A stretch of 64,000 nucleotides of DNA from Orbilia blumenaviensis. Lineage: Eukaryota > Ascomycota > Orbiliomycetes > Orbiliales > Orbiliaceae. The DNA lies in NCBI GenBank assembly GCA_036872755.1, contig JAVHNS010000002.1, positions 682,001 through 746,000 of the forward strand, given 5' to 3'. Shown here piece after piece: positions 12,600 through 25,086 of the stretch. Made by a program: the position numbers and the translations under genes. The notes under the pieces are model-generated. The model was not told the origin of the DNA and searched no databases. It worked only from the letters and a program-made list of their open reading frames with translations. How positions within the stretch are numbered: position 1 is the stretch's first letter; every line of letters starts with the position of its first letter.

Positions 12600-15500
12600 T
12601 GTTGGGTGGTGGATGGAAAGAGTTGAGTTGGCGAACCGGTTTGGGGTTTCGAACGTCTTGGGGATCGACGAAGTGGGGATTAAAGATTAGGCAACCTTGA
12701 AGGGCGGCTTAAGCAAGAAAACCCAAGCTGTTATCGATGAGGCTCCACACTATTGCTTGAATGACCTATAAATCGGTGTATATAAATTTTTTGATATCGA
12801 GGGTCGATGCGGATAATTTATAACGTTAGAGTACGGGACTATTTAATTGCGTTGTGATGTTGTCCTGATAATAGTTGTTTCAGGCCGGCGAGATGGTATC
12901 AATTATATCATCGGTCGTTACAAAGCCGAAAGAACCAAGGGTATCTTATGGAATAGAAGGATATTCGCTGGATTATGACTACTGAAGATTGAATCGCGGA
13001 TAGCAGGGTTGATTCGTCAGACCAGACGTATAATATAGTCATCAATGAAATGAAATCCATTCTTTAATATGCAGGCAGAATATAGGCCGCCCAGGTCTAG
13101 CGATATATTTTTGAGCCCAACATCGCCCCGGCTGGCTGGCTTCAAGGTGCTGCAGAAAGTTAAAGCTTGTCAAGTGAACTCGACGCATAGCCAAGCTATA
13201 GCTAAATGTCCCCGGAGAGTTGGAGTAGTATCCACCGTGGACCCTTGTGGCTTCCGATCCTACATCCAATAGGGACTAGCATCATTGGAAAAATTTTTGG
13301 GTAATGATGTGCGGTGCCCCCGACGTGACATGGATCGCACACGAAGCGCTTGCCGCGATTTTTGGGACTAAGATAGAATATCGTCTTTGTGTCTGCTCAT
13401 CGTGGTACGTGGAGGGGGTTTGAGCCTTGCAAATTGTGCGTCATGACACTTGCCTCATGCCTCACAATGAGGCGCAATTTAATTTGGGAAAAAGCAAATT
13501 TCATCGAATGTGTATCGCTAGAACATAGAACAATGTTAGATAATTCTTGAGAAAAGAAACTATTATGCTGATAGGACGCATCTTTAGGCTCTACCTGACG
13601 CACCAAGCGATTTTGGGTTTCTTGGGCTGGAAGTTTCATCAACGTTCGAACTAGTGTATGGGGGGACCTTCCAGCTATTAGCATTGGGATTGGTCTGTGC
13701 CCTGCCGCGCGCCGTTTCTCAAGAACAGCTCTGCCACCCGCCGTAGACCGGAATAGGTAATTTCGATAGTGACTGCGACGATTAAAGGCAGGGGCTGCGA
13801 TCATAGAATGCGTCGGAAACTTGTGCGCATCATTAAAGAGCAATGCGTGTCTTAATCAATCATGCGGCTCTTCGGCGTGAAGGATCCGTACTTTAAAATG
13901 TTGACAAATACAACCAGGGCCATGTGCAACCTTATTCTGTTACCTCGATCTCCCCGCCGTCGACATGCAAGGTAACACTGTTTACCATCTCCAAAAGGGG
14001 TGAGTCAAGAGATAAACGAAAGAAAGAGTACGCGAATACCAGGAGAAAAGAAGAAATTCGGAACCTAAGCTCGAACCGAGATAGCCCATTGCGGCTGTTC
14101 CGTATACCGTTGTTCGCTCGGGTCTATAAATTAATCATCGTAAATGTATGCAAGCCAATTATACCTCACGCCGCAATTCTTGGTAATGCAAGCCAAAAGG
14201 TGACCGATTGTATTCACAGCACATCGGATTTCCCTTGTGAATGTGCGAAATGTTAGGTAAGGCGATATCTGGGACAGTGGACCCGGAAACCCGGGACTGG
14301 CATTTTAGCCATCTCAAAAGTTCGAGCTGTCAGAAGGGGATCTTCTGATCCAGCGAGTGACTACCGATTCGGCTATAGCGCTGGAGCTGAATGCAGGTTG
14401 AACACGCCGGATGACATCGAGAGCCTTACGGATGTTGGGTGCTCCAGTGGAGGATTCTGGTGGTGTTGAGTCAGCCTTACCTGAAGCTGGAGAGACGAAA
14501 CGGGAAACGCCAAGGCCCACAACACTTTCTTCCATGAAGCTGGCCACGAGCAAAGAGGAACCCGCAGCTTTCTTTCGGAAGCAAGCCAAGTCTGGTGGCT
14601 GCAGCGTGCAGCAAGGGCCTGGGAATAGCCCCTCTGGGCCGGCCGAGAGCAGGATAGGTTCGATTGAAATCGCATGCGCGGCTCGAATAGTTTAGCGGGC
14701 GGGTCCCGGGATTTGGTGGTGACAAATACCTTATAACCACTGTGGATCCATCCATGCCATGGAGAACTCCAGTTTCGAATTTCCAACCTGCATCAGAAAG
14801 GTTCTATCCTAACCGCTCACCCCACATTACCTCATAAGTTAGTTCCATACGACCAGAAAAATAAAATGATAATGCTAATAATTGAGAAATTAAACAGTTT
14901 TATGAAAATGCCGCAGAAGGTTATATCGCACAGCTTTGTAACCTTTACTGAGGTTGGTTAAATTGGTGGTCAGACGCAATTCCCCGGATTCGGCCTCGGA
15001 CACTAGCAGGTTGAACAATCAATTGTTGATAACATGCGACAATAACAAGGACCGCCTAACGTATTGGAATCGCAAAACTCACCAGCTACCAGCTGTAACC
15101 AGTGAGACTACCAATAATAACAATGCCACTTTCCGTATGTATCACAGCGAATAAGAAAAACCGAGGAATAGATGTCCCCGCTAATTGAAGCTTGTCTTCT
15201 GAATGGATTAGATGTTGTCATTAAAACCCTGCTCTGCATATCGTCGACCTTCACGCGTACGGTTGCCTTGAAAACTTTGTAGGTTCGTCTATGATTTCAT
15301 CAATCGCTCACTAGATTCATTTTTCTGCGTCTCCTGCATTTACGCAAAGTCGAGGTCTGAGTACGAGGCAATTTCTCTGCTCCTCTTTCGAGAATTTTAA
15401 ATCGCTTCCCGTGCCTTTTTTTTTTTTTTTTTTTCTCTTTCGCATGTATGGCTCAATATAGCACCAAGCTATTCAAGTGTCGTCTGCCGCTCCAGAAACA

Positions 15501-16787
15501 GTCATGATCGATGCATTGCATAGCTATAGCACAAGTTCCTGAGGATCCGACACTGAGCATACGTAATCAAAGCGCGAGAAAATAGACGGCTACCAAGGCG
15601 ATTGCATCATCGCCGATATACATTCAATTTGTATTCTGACTCTTGATACCGCATGCGTAGTAGTAGGCATACCCAGGGGGTCTACAGACAAACCTAGCCT
15701 ACGGGAACGCCAGGATCTACTCCTCGTTCTGGCAAATAATGTAACACGTGTCCCGATAAAACGGTCCACTTATTGTCACACAGGTCTGCTAATCAAAACG
15801 ATGCCTTATTTAGTGCACACTCAGTCTTGATATAGATTCATGAGAGGCACTGGCTAGGTCGATTGAGCATGGTCGGCCTAGGATGCCTGCAGATTCATGT
15901 GGGATGTGCACAAGGCACCGACCGGTATATGCAACGTTACTCATGATCACTTGAAACGAACATTCTTCTACAGCTATGGTAGCCTATGTTTACTAGTTCC
16001 CTGGGTCGAGCGACTGGGTCGCTAGTAGTTCGAGCGCGAGCCTTCATAAAGGTCTATCCAGCGATCTAGCTTAATTAAAGGTGTAGGCAACTCTATCGGT
16101 TCGGCGTTTAGAGCCTAATTTTCATGGTCGCGGAGGTTTAAAAACGAAGTCGAATGAGAGTCTTTTCTCCTGTCTCCCAGCCTCGAGAACACGCCGGCTA
16201 GGCCACCAACGGCCCGCATGAAGCCGCGGGATCGCACTTATCTAGCAACCCCGAGCCTCGATTGCAAGGGGTCTGCGCGCATGCGTTGGGCCCACAGAAT
16301 TCCAGTCAGATATTTGTCCCGGTGTTATAATACTGTTGGATTAAAGCTTTCCGACACTGTATAAGCCGAAAGCTCGTTATTTTTAACGGCTCGCACGGAT
16401 AGAAGTTCAGCCACTCTAGAAGAGGGTTCTGGATTGTTGGCTATACGGAAACGTGCTAGGAATTTCACATTGTGGTATTTTATGCGTTGTGTTGTCGACG
16501 TTGGTGCATTCGCGGCCACGGCCTGTGTCGGAATGCATAACCTCCTTGCCCTTACTTTACCACGGTGGATGTTTTGTCAAATAACTCTCACAGGCTTCTG
16601 ACCTGACCAAGTTCGCGGTCTCACCCCACTCCCTGATATATGATGGCTTCTTCAAATCAACATCGGACTCTTCGACTGGTATAACAAAATCAACGACCTC
16701 TCATCATCAAATAACGATCCACGAAAACTTCGAAACGGGTTTATCTCAAAAGCTTCGCGCGTATCCGGTTTACGGTGCACTGCTGAG
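12600..16787. other. Long gene-poor stretch (4.2 kb)
   Basis: No gene is supported on either strand. Frames such as 13397-13843 (minus) and 14373-14786 (minus) lack motifs and have unlikely composition. The right end just before 16788 is the leader of the acyltransferase gene. A 19-base T run is annotated separately. Confidence 0.5.
15416..15434. repeat. Poly-T homopolymer run
   Basis: Nineteen consecutive T bases followed by ctcttt, in the middle of a gene-poor block. It may be a simple slippage tract or the tail of an old retroposed sequence on the minus strand; no associated element was recognised. Confidence 0.8.
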
Positions 16788-17958
16788 ATGACAGTCGCAG
16801 GGACAGCATCACAGCCAGGCAATGAAGACCCGATCGAGGTTGCCTTCCGAGATGTCCCATGGGCTATCTTCTGCATTCTCTCAAGCTACATGCTACTCTA
16901 TATCACGAATTACTACGCTCTGGCCCGGAATGGCCCCCAATTTTTTTTTTGGAGCCTGTTGACAATGGCCGCGGTCATATTCTCCCATTTCTACGCAACG
17001 GTAGATTGTAGGCCCTTTCTATCGTTGAGAAACTGCGCAAGTATGTAGAATGCCCTGTTCTTTTTTTTTCTACTTCAAAGAAGCGACGGAGATATTGATA
17101 ACGCATTAGAATTTTATTATAATACGAAAACTAACACTTTTTCCCGAGCCAGTTTTCTGTTGCATCATGAAATGCTTGGACATGCTTTTCCGCCACTTCC
17201 AAAACACCTCGCTGGTATGGAAGTTGCCCAACACAGAGGCCAAGCCTCCGCCACTTTATCAGCAGGCATTCTGGATGACCCTGGAACTGCGATATGAGGA
17301 TTTCATGCCAAATCCGATTCGTCTCAAGCTGCCAGCCCCTTTCCACGAACCGACCCAGCTCCTTTATCATACATTATTCTACATTATTATTGCATATGGC
17401 CCCCTCCCTCAATCCTGGCCGCCTGTGAAGGCAATAAAATTACTCTTACAAATCTATATTCTTTGGACGTCGGCGCACCTGCCGTTTCGACTCTCCAATA
17501 CATCTCCATTCTTCGCCCCACTGTATAAAGCCGACTCGCTTGTCGATTTCTGGAATGGTAATATCTGGCATGTCGCATTCCAATCGCCATGTCAGAGTAT
17601 GGCTTACTCCCCGGTCCAAACGATACTGAAAAGTATCGGCATACCAAAGTCTCTGGCGAGAGGCTGTGGCGTGGTTGCCGCGTTTACGCTAATGGGAATC
17701 TTTCATGCGTATGTCGGCTGGTCTGTTATGAGGAATGTTGCAGAGGGCTGGACGAAAGTCGTCGGGTTCTTTGTTATGAACGGAGTTGCAACAGTGTTTG
17801 AAGATTTGATATGGGGAAAACGGAAAAACTGGGTACGATTGCTCCTCGCATGGGTATTTGAGATTTCCCTTGCAAGTTGGGCGGTGAGTGGTGTGGAATT
17901 CCCTTATGAGCTGTGGCTGGTGCACGACCCAAGATTTTGCCATGTTGTGGTTTTTTAG
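16788..17958 (+). CDS. Wax-synthase-like membrane O-acyltransferase
   Basis: Exons 16788-17040 and 17153-17958 give 352 residues. The intron has a gtatgt donor and gccag acceptor and splits an Ile codon after its first base. The first exon has hydrophobic segments (IFCILSSYMLLYITNYYALA, then LLTMAAVIFSHFYA). The second carries DFWNGNIWHVAF, which fits the wax-synthase-domain signature FW-x-x-x-WH, and an FHAYVG segment with a conserved membrane His. About six to eight membrane spans are expected. Fungal members acetylate or acylate secondary metabolites, but no cluster partner lies beside it here, so the substrate is unknown. The 3' end is ambiguous: a gtgagt donor at 17885 and a ttttttag acceptor near 17958 would instead end the protein at SWAG. 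It is convergent with the next gene. Confidence 0.8.
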
Positions 17959-18127
17959 GGGTGAGTATCGACCCCCTTTGCCTGCCCCTTTTCGAAAGAC
18001 TTGGTTTTCGTTGAAAAAGACATAGAAGGATATATCCAAGCGATGGCATAGATCTATGATGATTATAGATCCCGAATGTCCCCTAATTTTTGGAGCTGGG
18101 TGTTTGTATGTAACTTGAACTCCAGCA

Positions 18128-18571
18128 TCAATATCCACCGCAGAAACATCCGCACAGACTGCTCCAGAAACTTCTGCTAGCCTGTTTCTCATATCCCATA
18201 CTTTGCATTGATGGGAACTGCACTGCTTTGGCAGCTCCGTTATATGGGATATAGGAAGGGCAGTCATGCCCTCGTGCCTGAACGTACTCTTGGAAGGTCT
18301 TAAATCCAACCTCTGGTCTTGCTACAGGAGCAGGCGGCGTGACTTTTATTGGTTTTGGTGCGACGGATCCGTGCTTTGGGAGTTGACTGTTCGTAAAATA
18401 TCCATACTGAGAGCGGGGACAGTTGTAAGGTATCGAGTTGTCGGAAGATGAGCTGGAGTATTTCCTTGGGTCGATGAATACGCCGCCCCAAAACACTTGG
18501 CCCTCGTGAGCTTTTAGCATCTCTGGAGTCGGTGGGTAGAACCGCTCCATCGACATGTTGTCTTGATACAT
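18128..18571 (-). CDS. Small hypothetical protein with Cys-rich C-terminal tail
   Basis: A single frame of 147 residues starting MYQDNMSMERFYPPTPEM. I do not recognise it. The body is Ser/Pro/Tyr-rich with no signal peptide. The last residues are WSSLCGCFCGGY, a short aromatic and cysteine cluster that resembles tails that become palmitoylated or lie against a membrane. It is not a full CYSTM module because the tail is short. The frame is intact, the ATG has a reasonable context, and the stop lies 169 bp from the convergent acyltransferase stop. A second in-frame ATG (MSMERF) could be the real start. Moderately likely to be a real gene. Confidence 0.55.
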   Translation of the reverse strand: MYQDNMSMERFYPPTPEMLKAHEGQVFWGGVFIDPRKYSSSSSDNSIPYNCPRSQYGYFTNSQLPKHGSVAPKPIKVTPPAPVARPEVGFKTFQEYVQARGHDCPSYIPYNGAAKAVQFPSMQSMGYEKQASRSFWSSLCGCFCGGY

Positions 18572-21500
18572 CGAAAAGAAAAAAGAAAGAAAGCCAAAAC
18601 CGGAATATTTAAATGTTTGAAACTGATACGATTTCGGTCCGTCCCTGTGGGGCCTGATATATTCTTTTTTCTTTTTTTTTTTTTGTTCCTTTCCAGAAGG
18701 ACGGGGTAGCTAGCGTGGTCACAAGCTTCAAGTATCAATGTAGACTATTGTTTGCACTTCGTTAGGCAGCTTGTTGTGAATCGGGAAGGCGGAAGCGCAT
18801 GTGATAGTTTGTGATGGGGAGTGTGATGGATTTTGTAAGTGGTTAGTATGGTGGCGTTCTCAAGGGCTAGAGTACCCTCTTAGTTACTTGCCCGAAAACC
18901 AAATATAAAGTCATATTATTTTAGGACGGTTAGTTCTGTCGACGGTTTTGACGGAGTGATTGTCGGCGCCTCCTCAAGATCGATCTGATTGATCGTCTCC
19001 AGATATGCGCTGCAGCTCCCCGGAACTTGTGTAACAATATGTGTGTGTAAGTATGGCCTCACACCGCCGCGCTAGTTTGGGTTAAGTTGGTCTCGTTGGG
19101 TTAAGTTACTAACAGGGGTCTAAGATCCGAACAAACGGGCGTGCGGGCCTGACCAGGGCCGGCGATTATTCAGCTAACTGCAGTTTGTTCTGCACGTTAA
19201 AACGATTTAAGCTTATACTATCTCACATTGTACAGATTGATACGTTTCGTTTAGGTGGCACGGGTTCCTTTTGCTGTTTTGGGACTCCTAAAACATATGG
19301 CGCATCTGGCGTGCCTCAATCATATCCCTCAATTTTTTCGCCATGCAGTACCGGATGCGTGTTCGTCCGATATAATCGATCGGATCGGGCGAGCTCTTAC
19401 CTATTAATGTCACTATATATAGTCGATACACACACACACACTTAATTAACCGCAATACATGTATATGCACCGTATACGTACGTGCGCAATTATCGATAAA
19501 TGATAAAACTAGCCTTTGATTCCCGATAAGATTAGCACTGGCTACGTTCATATATTGCCATGGCACCAGGGCCTTAGGTAATCCATCTAAATTACAGCAT
19601 AGCATTAATTGACAGTCCAGGTTAAATTTACAGATACCAGGCCACGGATACCCTATACTTGTCTGGCGTTTGGCGTTAACGTACCTTAAATATGTATACT
19701 GATATCATGATATGTGTATACTTTGCGGATTCATGGTTATAGAGGTGTAGTCGAGTGTCGAGCTCGCGAGACCAGTAGAAATGCCCCAAATCTGCACTAG
19801 AAAAATTCGAAAAGGGCAATTCCCGTTCATTTCCCCCGAAATTGATCCCACCGTAACAACATCTATCACAGGGTATCTGATAGATATTCATTATCTAGAA
19901 ACCATCGATCATATCGGGCTGTTAGCTGGAGGTGTGTATTTAAGTAACTGGTCGATCGAGCACCTCGCTCGAGCGCTCGGCACTTTTTTTCTCGGTTGAC
20001 TAACTGGCACCAGCTGATCAATAGAATGTGCGCCGCATGCTTCGGATGATGAGTTGTCTGTTATTCAGGGCTTGAGCCAAGCATAAAATCAGATGGGATA
20101 CCCCGACTAGACTTAGGTAAAAACGGCCTAGTATAATACTAACCTGGGTAGCTGTTCTTAAATCGGTATATGGAACCGAGACAGCCGAGAATATGGGGCT
20201 AATTCCTCTTTTCAATGGGCTAAGGTTCGAGGCCTTCTTTTGATGGAGTCCCTTTGCTAAAATTCCCATCTGGCTTTTGCAGCCTAATGATAGCTTTCTC
20301 TGGAAGGAGAAGCACTTTCTAGATCTACGTTAATACCTGCTCGTACTTAGTAATCCTTCTAAAAACAGTAATGCTAGTCAACATGGCTTTGACACAAAAA
20401 ATAACACAAAAAAACTTTGAATTTTTGATGGGCATGATCTTATCTCTGCAAGCTTAGGGCATCCAGGCTATGGCTGCAACCATTGGTCTTCCCGCGAGAG
20501 GCGATGCATGTTTTTGGTTAATTTTCGCACACTGCCTTCTACCTGGGTCTGCTGACCCATTGTCTTGCATTGGACAACTGTTTTTCAAAATGCGGGTATT
20601 ATTGCAATAACCCATGAGTAGTCTTACTCCCAAAAGCCCTCGGCGACAACTGCGAACCTATGATTGTAGATGTGGGGGGCTGCCAACGAGTCTGTGGAAT
20701 GAGAATCTTTATAGGCCGATGGTCTTGTATCTAGCCTTTGAATAACTATTTAAAAGTATCCAAGCCCAGGGAGAAATAGCATACCAAGAATGAGAATTGT
20801 GGGGGCGTGTTATTGAAAGTCAATCTCGAATGTGATAAGTTGCTAGCGACGATATCATAATAACAATGTATAAATTAGTATAAAGAGATCGTTCAAGAGC
20901 CGGCCGGGTGCCAGCGTGCGTTTTTGAGGGTAGCCACGTAGGCAGGCGTGACTCTGGATCCTTGGGCTTAAGCACAGCGGAACTCTCCACTGCATTGCCG
21001 ATGACACTCTTCCATCATCTCAGGCCTATTATAGAAGAGTAAATTTCGTCAAGTTGATCAGCCCATTCTCGGGGTACTTATATCGTGATCGTGACGTATA
21101 TTTATCATCAACATGTTTCCTTGGTCCTAAGCTAAGCGGCTTGCTGTAAGCCGGGCCAGCACTACTTGCAACTGGGGGATTGCATTGGTGCTGGCATGGA
21201 TGCATGGCTCAGCTCCTTTTTTTCTTTTCTCTCCCTCGTTTTCTCTCTTTCTTTCCTTATTCTTTGTTTTCTTTTGAATAAATGTATCTGTCGACGTACG
21301 GAATTAATACCATGGTTCCATCAATGGGGATTCGAGTTAAAATTGTTTTGTGACATGCCGGAGCTATTGGATTTCTAGGAATCAGCCTGCAGCCGTGTCT
21401 AAAGCAAACCTCTCCCCCGCCCCAACCTTAGACCCTTGTTTCCAATAATCCATTTGGCCCGGATAGCCCACGTAATTCAGATCGGATCCTGCCCTTGCGT

Positions 21501-22538
21501 GCGGATATGCACAGATAAGTCTCGTACCTCAAGGCTGTAACTGTTGAGCTAGTAGAAACGAACTAATCCAAGACATTTTAGGGCCATTGTGACACCTAGA
21601 TAGCACTAGAATCATGGGAACTCAGGAGCCCGAAGAGTGCATAAAGGGCTGCTTAATGTGTGCATATATACGATCTTGTATTTCCTCGGTCAATATCAAT
21701 GAACTCTGGTATCGAGGTTGAGTAAAAGCAGCTCCAGTATATGGCGGGACTTGGCTCCGGCCTGGGGTCGGGCGTTGGCACCATAGAAACTAGGTTTTAA
21801 TGCGATGCATTATCAGTACAATGGCGATTAAGATTTAAACTACCCGAATAAATTTATGCCGGGGCCATGGGTCGATGCATCCTTGAAACTCTGAGGCCGC
21901 ATTCGGGCAACAGCTCAAAACAGCCTGGCGCCTGGATGCATCCCGCCTGGCCTTGCAGTATCCTACACGCAAATATACGAAGGGTAATATATCTAAGTTA
22001 GTATATTTAGCAACTTTTACAACGTATAGCATCAAGGCAAGACTATGATGCATACTGTTGCGATATTGCCTTCGAGATCGTATTCCGTTCAGTGTAATGA
22101 AGTTTGCATAGTTGTTCCGGTGCCACGCGAGCGGCTCTCGTTCGCTCGCTACAATTGTAGGTTAACGAATCACCTACGAAACCTTGTCTGGTACGCCAAT
22201 AGGCCAGTTTTGGGCTTTTCACATTAAATATGACATCTCCAACAATTAAATATAGTTAGCGGGCTTGAGAATATAATAAAGAAAGTGTTTGTAATATAAT
22301 TAATTAACCCAGATTTTTAACGACGAGTGCAGTTGATCAAGTACTTAACCCCTTCGCTATTGCAAATCTAAGTTTGGCCCCTGTTTCGGATTTTAGATTT
22401 CCCTAAATCTACTTAGCTTTTTACCAAGATATATCTCGTCTCGAAAAACCGCTATTATTTACGTTCGTGTCGAGTTTTCACAGTCATTTGATTAAGTGGA
22501 AACCTCGAAGTAATATCCTGCTGCTTCCGAACGTCAAT
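18572..22538. other. Long gene-poor stretch (4 kb)
   Basis: Only short frames without motifs are present. A short CA dinucleotide tract lies near 19428-19441 and CT-rich tracts occur near 21210-21270. I see no tRNA fold or mobile-element protein. The last hundred bases lead into the Clr5 gene. Confidence 0.5.
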
Positions 22539-23848
22539 ATGTCGAATGGTGCAGCGGTTTTCAACTCACGGTATTCAAGGGCCGTTTTATCCAAATCTGA
22601 TTGGGAAGACCATCGGGAATTTATCCAAAAGCATTATATAGAAAACGATAAGACCCTGGAGGATCTCAAGGTCCTTTTGAAAGAAAACTTGGGTGTAGAG
22701 GTCACGTAAGTTCGAAGAATATTTAAACCAATTAATGTAGTTAAATATAAGCGCCAGCAACTAACTACTCATGGAAACATCCGCAGAAAACATCAACTCG
22801 AATACCGCTGTAGGCGGTGGAAATTCCGTAAAAATTGCTCCCAAACATATTCTCGACAATCGCAAAGCCAAAGTGTTCTAAAATTCCCACCAACGGAGGC
22901 TAAAAAAGGTCGGGTGAAGCATAAGTCTTCCCACGACCCGCTAGCTGGGCCACCTGTATGTACAAGGCGTCAAAAATTTCATAATTTTGCCAGGTTATGT
23001 TTATTCTAGAAATCTCATTTTAATGTATAATAATCGATCAGGGACAGAAAATGAGAACGTTTCAGGACGAAGGCATCAACTCCGCTACTTATAGCTCTTT
23101 CCAACGGTCGGATGGCCCCAGGCTTTGTGCACCTGACGCTACCGGTGCTGGATTGACATTTCATCAACAGACGCTAGAATATAACAATAATATTCCAAGT
23201 CCTGCGGAACAGGCTGGTGAGTTCGTCAGTTTAATTTTTTATTCTCTCGCCATACGATTTTACACCAAGTATGAAATCGATCAGATTGTTTAATTTTGTA
23301 TGTGTTTGGCAGAAGCTTATCCCACCACATATACACCAACTGGCTATGATGATTTCGCTTTGGCTCGCGATCAGGATGAGTTACTCGAATGGCGTGGGCA
23401 GAATGACGTGGACGTCTACAAGCCGACCGCCTCTAATGGTTCTCAGCCGCTCTCTAGCTCTTCAGTAGGGTTCAACCCGATGCATATGGGATTTTATGCC
23501 AGTCCCAGTAGTTTCGCTTCGGGTCGCAGCCCTGGGGCAACCAGGGAGTCGTTGCATCAGAGAGAATATAAGAATACCGTATGCGCCCAGAGGTCGCCAC
23601 AAGCATATTCTGCATCCAGTACGAATGAGGGTATTCGAAATGAGATTTCGTCATACGCAGACCCAAGTCTCGACCAATGGTGCCCACAAAACAGCGGGGG
23701 TCCGTACCCAATCTATAATACCCCCTACTCGGACCGGTATTACCAAGAATCCGGTGTTTCTACAGCCCAATTGCCATATACGCCCCATTATTACTTCGCC
23801 GATTCTCTATTTGCAAATCATGCAGAACCGAGGGGAACTACGTATTGA
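22539..23848 (+). CDS. Clr5-domain protein, four exons
   Basis: Exons 22539-22705, 22787-22955, 23042-23216 and 23313-23848 give 348 residues; all junctions have GT-AG ends and matching phases. The N-terminal 75 residues form a Clr5 domain: SKSDWEDHREFIQKHYIEND, then a TLEDLKVLL helix, then HQLEYRCRRWKFRKNC. The WKFRKN end matches the usual kW-x-x-rKN close of the domain, and intron 1 cuts the domain in its middle. The remaining 270 residues are low-complexity, rich in Ser, Tyr, Pro and Gln, with no known fold. Clr5 domains occur at the N-terminus of many filamentous-fungus proteins and are named for a fission-yeast silencing factor; DNA binding is suspected. The open frame extends upstream of 22539 without another ATG, so this start is preferred. 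Confidence 0.85.
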
Positions 23849-24190
23849 AAATCCGGTTTGTTGTACCTCGATGGTCCAGGAACCCGGATATCTGCGTCCG
23901 ACAAACGCTATATAGCTATAGATCCTTGGTCGAAATCCTTCGATTATGCAAAGATTTTCATCCGCCGAGGTTTATGGTTACTCGTCATTTCCAGGGCCAG
24001 GTTTGCCTGGTTACCAACGAGACCAGGTCAGGTTCGGATATCCATGCGCACCTTCCGTCAACACCTAGTGAACAAAGTACATGATTACCAGTTCACGATT
24101 ACCACCCACCATTATTCAAAATTCGATTCTATAGATTGTTTCACCGCCAGAAGACCTATTAATACCTTTTCTTTCAAAGACGATAAAACC

Positions 24191-24478
24191 ATGTCGATCC
24201 GTACAAGAATCCGGACGATGTGGCAGCTGGAGTTTGTATGTTATAGTGTGTTTTTTCTGTGGCAAATTGGCTGGACTAAAAAGTTATTAGAACTTGGTTT
24301 TTCAGGGTGTTTGTTTCTGCTAGTATATTGGTTTACCTTAATACCCATTTACACTACTGCTATTGTATTCATATACCAATTGTACAATATCTGTCAAAAA
24401 ATCTACCCTGTTGGCTTTGAGAGCCTTCAGGATGTTTATCTTCATGACGTTGTTGAGGTCAGTCTAATGTTAGCATGA
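24191..24478 (+). CDS. Possible small membrane protein (doubtful)
   Basis: An ATG at 24191 opens a frame of 95 residues (MSIRTRIRTMWQ...) with a strongly hydrophobic centre, CLFLLVYWFTLIPIYTTAIV, likely to form one or two membrane helices. There is no family match, and the frame also reads through a good-looking intron (gtatgt...ttttcag, 24237-24305) whose removal would stop the frame early. It may instead be untranslated leader or random AT-rich sequence upstream of the 81-residue gene. Low confidence. Confidence 0.25.
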   Translation: MSIRTRIRTMWQLEFVCYSVFFLWQIGWTKKLLELGFSGCLFLLVYWFTLIPIYTTAIVFIYQLYNICQKIYPVGFESLQDVYLHDVVEVSLMLA

Positions 24479-24567
24479 CGTCGGCTAAGCTCCAGGGGTG
24501 TAAACTCGCAAAAAAAAAAAACAGGACATGCACGTCAGCACACAACACGGGCAGATATCATGATGCG

Positions 24568-24578
24568 TATATAAAAAG
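24568..24578 (+). promoter_or_regulatory. Candidate TATA box for the 81-residue protein
   Basis: TATATAAAAAG lies 196 bp upstream of the ATG at 24764, a plausible fungal core-promoter distance if the leader is about 150 bases. Inference from motif and position only. Confidence 0.4.
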
Positions 24579-24763
24579 CCGACTGGAAATAATTTGTGGC
24601 TTATACCTATCATATTTCGATGATCTAAAGAAGATCGACTGGTTCTATAGCCCAGACATTAACTTACATTTCCGGCCCTATATCTCTAAATACTGGCCCC
24701 AGATCAGAATTGCCTATTTGGTATACTTTATACTTTCTTCGCCCAAGGTCCTACCCATTAACG

Positions 24764-25086
24764 ATGAATCCATTTCTTCTTTACTCGATCATCTTTGCTT
24801 TCCTTGTAGCAGCTGTGGGCGCTGCATATACTAGTGGGGTTCTAGACCCTATTATCGGGGAGATTGCGAAATATATGCTCAAGGCAAAGGCTGAAGCCGA
24901 AGTACAGGGACTGAAAGCACAAGGGCTACAGGAGGGACAGGATTTCCTTCGAGGTAATTGAAAACTTATCTTCGGTCATATTTCTAACGGCGTGACAGCG
25001 GCTGACGTAATTATTATAACTTGAATACAGAGGATGTTCCTGGTAGTAAACAAGCGGCTGACGTTGGCGACAAGTTTGGGTTGTAA
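24764..25086 (+). CDS. Small membrane-anchored protein, 81 residues, two exons
   Basis: Exons 24764-24953 and 25031-25086 join across a phase-1 intron (gtaatt donor, aatacag acceptor). The sequence begins with a hydrophobic helix, MNPFLLYSIIFAFLVAAVGA, followed by SGVLDPIIGEIAKYM and a charged amphipathic helix (KAKAEAEVQGLKAQGLQEGQ), ending DVGDKFGL. From memory, short proteins with this arrangement (one N-terminal helix, a GVLDP-type motif, then an Ala/Glu/Lys-rich helix with EGQDF) recur in ascomycete genomes with no assigned role; this needs a search. The join is strongly supported because exon 2 keeps the same frame and ends cleanly. It probably sits in an internal membrane with the helix exposed to the cytosol; that is inference. 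Confidence 0.75.

Noticed and set aside
13397..13843. 148-residue minus-strand frame
   Set aside because: No motif, unlikely composition and no splice signals; treated as chance.
14755..14825. tRNA-like fold on the minus strand
   Set aside because: A five-base-pair stem (AACCT/AGGTT) and a TTCGA-containing arm are visible, but the loop has nine bases and no acceptor stem pairs, so it fails as a tRNA.
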